Shown in pieces: positions 61,238 to 64,000 of a stretch of DNA of 64,000 nt (the stretch's first letter is position 1; each line of letters opens with the position of its first letter). The notes beneath the pieces are model-generated. The model ran no database searches, was not told where the DNA came from, and saw nothing but the letters and a program-made list of their open reading frames with translations. Both the position numbers and the translations under genes were made by a program. The stretch is from positions 6,578,589 to 6,642,588 of the forward strand of contig OX235268.1 of the NCBI GenBank assembly GCA_944472135.2. The letters run 5' to 3'. This stretch comes from Trichobilharzia regenti. Lineage: Eukaryota; Platyhelminthes; Trematoda; Strigeidida; Schistosomatidae.

Positions 61238-62086
61238 ATGTGTATAAATGAGCATGGAATGGAATTAGAAAACGATTCAAAGATTTCATTTCTGGACGTA
61301 GAATTAACAAGAAGAGATGATGGAACCCTAAAGAGGTTCATCCACAGAAAACCGACATGGAACGGCCAACTAATGCATTTCTATAGTTGGATACCTTTCG
61401 GCCAAAAACGAGCTCTCATCATCGCATTAGAAAAAATCTGCAGCGGCGATTGCATGGAAGAGGAGCTCCTATTCCTCAAAAATATCCTGGCTCAAAATGG
61501 CTACCCGACACGTTTTGTCGATAAGAACATGAAACCTAAACCTAGAAGAGAAGAATGCGATTCAGCGCCAAAGAAAACGCTGTATCTAAATATGAATTTC
61601 AGGGGAGACTTGGCAAGTGATATCCTGAGGAGGAGAATATACAGTTCCTTAAAGAAGACCTTCCTTGCAGTAACACTAAGAGTGAAACGCTCTAGCCGTC
61701 CAATACTTCGAAACAACATGAAGGAAAAACTCTCACATATGACCAATTCAATGTGCATATACCAGTTCACCAACTTGTGCGGAACTAGGTACAAAGGTCG
61801 TTGTATGCGTATCCTTTCCAAACGTGTTAGAGAACATTACCCAGCGTGGCTGCAAAGAGGAGGCACCGGTTCAATCAGAAGTGCCATCAGTGAACATCTG
61901 GTCAACACCTCCCACAATATCTCAACTGATTCTTTCAAAGTGATTTACAAAGTCAACATAAACCCACCAAAAGCAGTATGTTTCAGACTTCTCTGTACTG
62001 TAGAAGCCCTTGCAATATGCATCGAGAAGCCGGAGCTGTGTGTTCAAAAGAAATTAGTCCAATCTCTACAACTACCATGGACCTAG
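61238..62086 (+). CDS. PLE protein: RT C-terminus, linker and degenerate GIY-YIG domain (282 codons)
   Basis: Longest intact PLE frame here. ISFLDVELTRRDDGTLKRFI (about residues 17-36) and HRKPTWNGQLMHFYSWIPF mark the end of the RT; LANLNG-type linker has NGYPTRFVDKNMKPK (86-100) and KTLYLNMNFRGDLASDIL; the GIY-YIG start is CIYQFTNLCGTRYKGRCMR (about 167-185), in which Y-I-G has become Y-K-G and one cysteine is shifted, so nuclease activity is doubtful; SKRVREHYPAW and SEHLVNTSH follow, then PELCVQKKLVQSLQLPWT at the end. The ATG is incidental, since the RT core is missing upstream. Confidence 0.8.
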   Translation: MCINEHGMELENDSKISFLDVELTRRDDGTLKRFIHRKPTWNGQLMHFYSWIPFGQKRALIIALEKICSGDCMEEELLFLKNILAQNGYPTRFVDKNMKPKPRREECDSAPKKTLYLNMNFRGDLASDILRRRIYSSLKKTFLAVTLRVKRSSRPILRNNMKEKLSHMTNSMCIYQFTNLCGTRYKGRCMRILSKRVREHYPAWLQRGGTGSIRSAISEHLVNTSHNISTDSFKVIYKVNINPPKAVCFRLLCTVEALAICIEKPELCVQKKLVQSLQLPWT

Positions 62087-62684
62087 TTCGGTATGTTCCC
62101 TTCACTTCCGTTTTTCCTCTTGTTTTCGTTCTCTCTTTTCTTTTTGAGCATTTTTTTCGTTCGCTGCCTGCCTGATCCTTACTCCCTCAGTCTTCATTCG
62201 ATTCACCCCATTTCTGTTTTCAGTTATAAAAACAGTTATTTTAAATTTGTTTCCATGCTTTCTATGTTCACATTTATAATTCGTTTAAAGATTAACTATT
62301 TTACAATTAAAATCTAATCCTGTGCAATTTTTGTGTTTCTAAACCTCTTGTAATGTATATATTCACGCTTCCTAACTCCCATCTCAAGTTGAAAATTATT
62401 ATTTCAATTTTGTTTCCATGCTCATTTTTACACATTTGTTATCTGTTCTAATCCTGTGTAATTTTATTTCTAAGCCTCTACTCGTAAAAACCATATCTAG
62501 TTGAAAATAATTATCACCTTTTATTCTCCGTCGTAATTATGTGTAATCAAACAAGAAAATGTATCCATGTAAAATTATGTATTCCAATGGGATTGTACAG
62601 TTGCTTTTGAAAATGAAATCACCGAAATGATGGCCAACTACTTTACTGAACTTCGTGTTCTCTTCTTTATAATAATAATAATAA

Positions 62685-63339
62685 TAGAGAGAGGGTGTTG
62701 TCGAAAGTTAGACAATATGGATTTAGCCAGACCATAATCTCAGAAGAGTTCAGGTGTCTATCGACTACAGTAGAGAGTGGCACATAACTTGCCCTACTGA
62801 AAACCTTTAATACACTTCTCATCAATATGACACATAGTCTTTGTCGAGTGAACAGACCAGGAAAGACTTAGGCGGGGATGGGGGGAGCAGTCAAGTACGC
62901 ATGGATAAGATGCAAGAATTAACAAATTATAAAAGTGGAGGATGAAGGATTCCTAATGGTCTTAAACTATTCATCCAGAATTCATGAAACATTTCCATTC
63001 GGACATTAATACACAGAAGACCAATAGTAGTTCAGCGAAGAGTCTCTTTTCGCTGGCGGATTCGCAAACAGTTGTTTTGTATGTGTGTGCGTGTACATTA
63101 AATTTGTCAAACGAAATACAATTAGTAAGTTCAGATGGATTGGATGTAGATATAAGAGGGTAGTATAACAAAAGTGATGAGTTGTCACGAGTGATTGTTA
63201 AAGAAAAGTTACGTAATAACGTGAATAGTTTAATGAAAGAGTTGTGCTCAGGGTGTATGTACATGGAAACAAAATAACATACACAATTACGCAAGATTTT
63301 TAAGTAGTTAGAAAAATACGCAAACAAACAAAAGTTAAT
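62685..63339. other. Right copy of 55-bp direct repeat, then no gene recognised
   Basis: 62685-62741 is the partner of 60723-60777. Beyond it no coding is supported; the 153-codon minus frame at 62971-63432 has no family resemblance and its end overlaps a PLE arm. Confidence 0.5.
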
Positions 63340-63715
63340 TTGTAAAACATTATATTTGTAAAATCTCAGCGAGACCGAAATGAATAATTTCAACGTTTCG
63401 TTCAGTAGCAAAATTGTATGAGCTGTGATCAAAATTTGACCTCGGACTTACAAATATTGGTCTACCCTTGTTAAACACTTTAAACACAATGTGTATATGT
63501 GTGTGGGTAAACAGTTGTAAAGACATTTCTTAACGTCTCCATAAGAAGATATAGACAGTCAGGAATTTCGACCAAGTATTATTAATTAGTGGTACATATC
63601 CATTTTTTATTTATTAATCACGATTTCTTATGCATCAGCTAACATCACACCTTCATGTCTGTTCAAACTGTTAGTATCGAGAATTTTATGATTAGACGTA
63701 TTTTCCAACGGCACA
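63340..63715 (-). pseudogene. PLE family D arm, partial copy
   Basis: Matches the left arm 47091-47491 and, in reverse complement, the unique centre at 47640-47749. About 240 bp of the arm are missing after TTTCAACGTTTCGTTC, including the first hammerhead-like box. Confidence 0.8.
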
Positions 63716-64000
63716 TGTCAAGTGATCCACAGTGGAAAACTCAGCGAGGCGTTTCGAGTAAACACACGAGTCAGTCAGACAAGGGTGCTTATTATCACCC
63801 ACGAAGATATTCCTAATTGTAGTGGACTGGATTATGCGTCAGACAGTGAGTGGGAAACGTGAAGACAGGGATATACTGGACCGACGTGAAGAACCTGGAA
63901 GAACTAGATTTTGCGCCTGAATGATTTATGCTTCATGTCACACAAAATCGAAAACTTACAAGCGAAAACCGACCGACAAACTTGTCGAAGAAGCAGCTGG
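63716..64000 (+). pseudogene. RTE-like fragment, second subfamily, cut by window end
   Basis: Reads VIHSGKLSEAF, then frameshifted LLSP and VVDWIMRQTVSGKRED, DRREEPGR and KTDRQTCRRSS. Resembles 15012-15461 on the minus strand. It continues beyond the window. Confidence 0.7.

Larger units (their letters stand above)
60804..62670 (+). mobile_element. Penelope-like element, family F, with inverted terminal arms
   Basis: Terminal segments 60804-61034 (plus 61231-61259) and about 62415-62670 are inverted repeats. Between is an open frame for the RT end, linker and GIY-YIG region. A SINE A copy interrupts the left arm at 61035-61230; the right arm shows the empty sequence. The 3' part of the right arm contains an imperfect tandem of about 130 bp (62225-62350 and 62385-62480). 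RT motifs with the catalytic residues are absent. Confidence 0.8.

Noticed and set aside
62971..63432. 153-codon minus frame
   Set aside because: Overlaps a PLE arm and repeat sequence; no motif or homologue seen.
1..64000. Host protein-coding genes with introns
   Set aside because: No frame with non-mobile-element resemblance and splice-like borders was found; distant or tiny exons cannot be excluded by eye.

Overview
This window looks like a stretch of a schistosome (blood fluke) genome or a close digenean relative. The grounds are: AT-rich DNA saturated with retroelement debris; a tRNA-headed SINE carrying the hammerhead-type core known from the schistosome Sm-alpha family; many 5'-truncated RTE-like (SR2-type) copies ending in ATT/AAT microsatellites; CR1-like copies; Ty3/Gypsy LTR elements; and very abundant Penelope-like elements (PLEs) with reverse transcriptase (RT) plus GIY-YIG endonuclease remnants. 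I see no convincing host gene, tRNA, rRNA or CRISPR array. Almost every recognisable reading frame belongs to a mobile element, and most are broken.

Layout. 1-10 kb: RTE, PLE and SINE fragments. 10.35-11.56 kb: a foldback PLE with two 397-bp inverted arms. 12-16.5 kb: more PLE/RTE pieces, one with a SINE insertion. 16.5-18.9 kb: little recognisable. 18.9-23.5 kb: PLEs, including a complete foldback insertion (20246-22473) that carries a second foldback insertion in its right arm. 24-31 kb: one long PLE split by an Sm-alpha composite and a CR1-like element. 31-36 kb: two solo LTRs, an unclassified repeat called X here, and an RT-encoding non-LTR element. 36.5-39.4 kb: inverted SINE copies, and a PLE cut by RTE, solo LTR and SINE. 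39.4-48.4 kb: the most deeply nested locus. A PLE contains a gag-bearing LTR element, which contains a young, nearly intact Gypsy element with identical 342-bp LTRs; the same PLE also holds a foldback PLE. 48.4-64 kb: CR1, decayed Gypsy, RTE, PLE and SINE pieces, including a PLE with a 282-codon open frame (61238-62086).

The elements act only as parasites of one another. LTR elements have 4-5 bp target duplications. Several complete foldback PLEs, the Sm-alpha composite and one non-LTR insertion have 10-13 bp duplications. Empty sites are often preserved in paralogous copies elsewhere in the window, so many insertion boundaries were read directly. The best candidates for something under-described are: the repeated foldback PLE plan (equal inverted arms, one-sided tail, 10-13 bp duplications); hammerhead-like cores in several unrelated repeats; and the gag-only LTR element. 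Family names rest on recognition by eye; no database search was possible.
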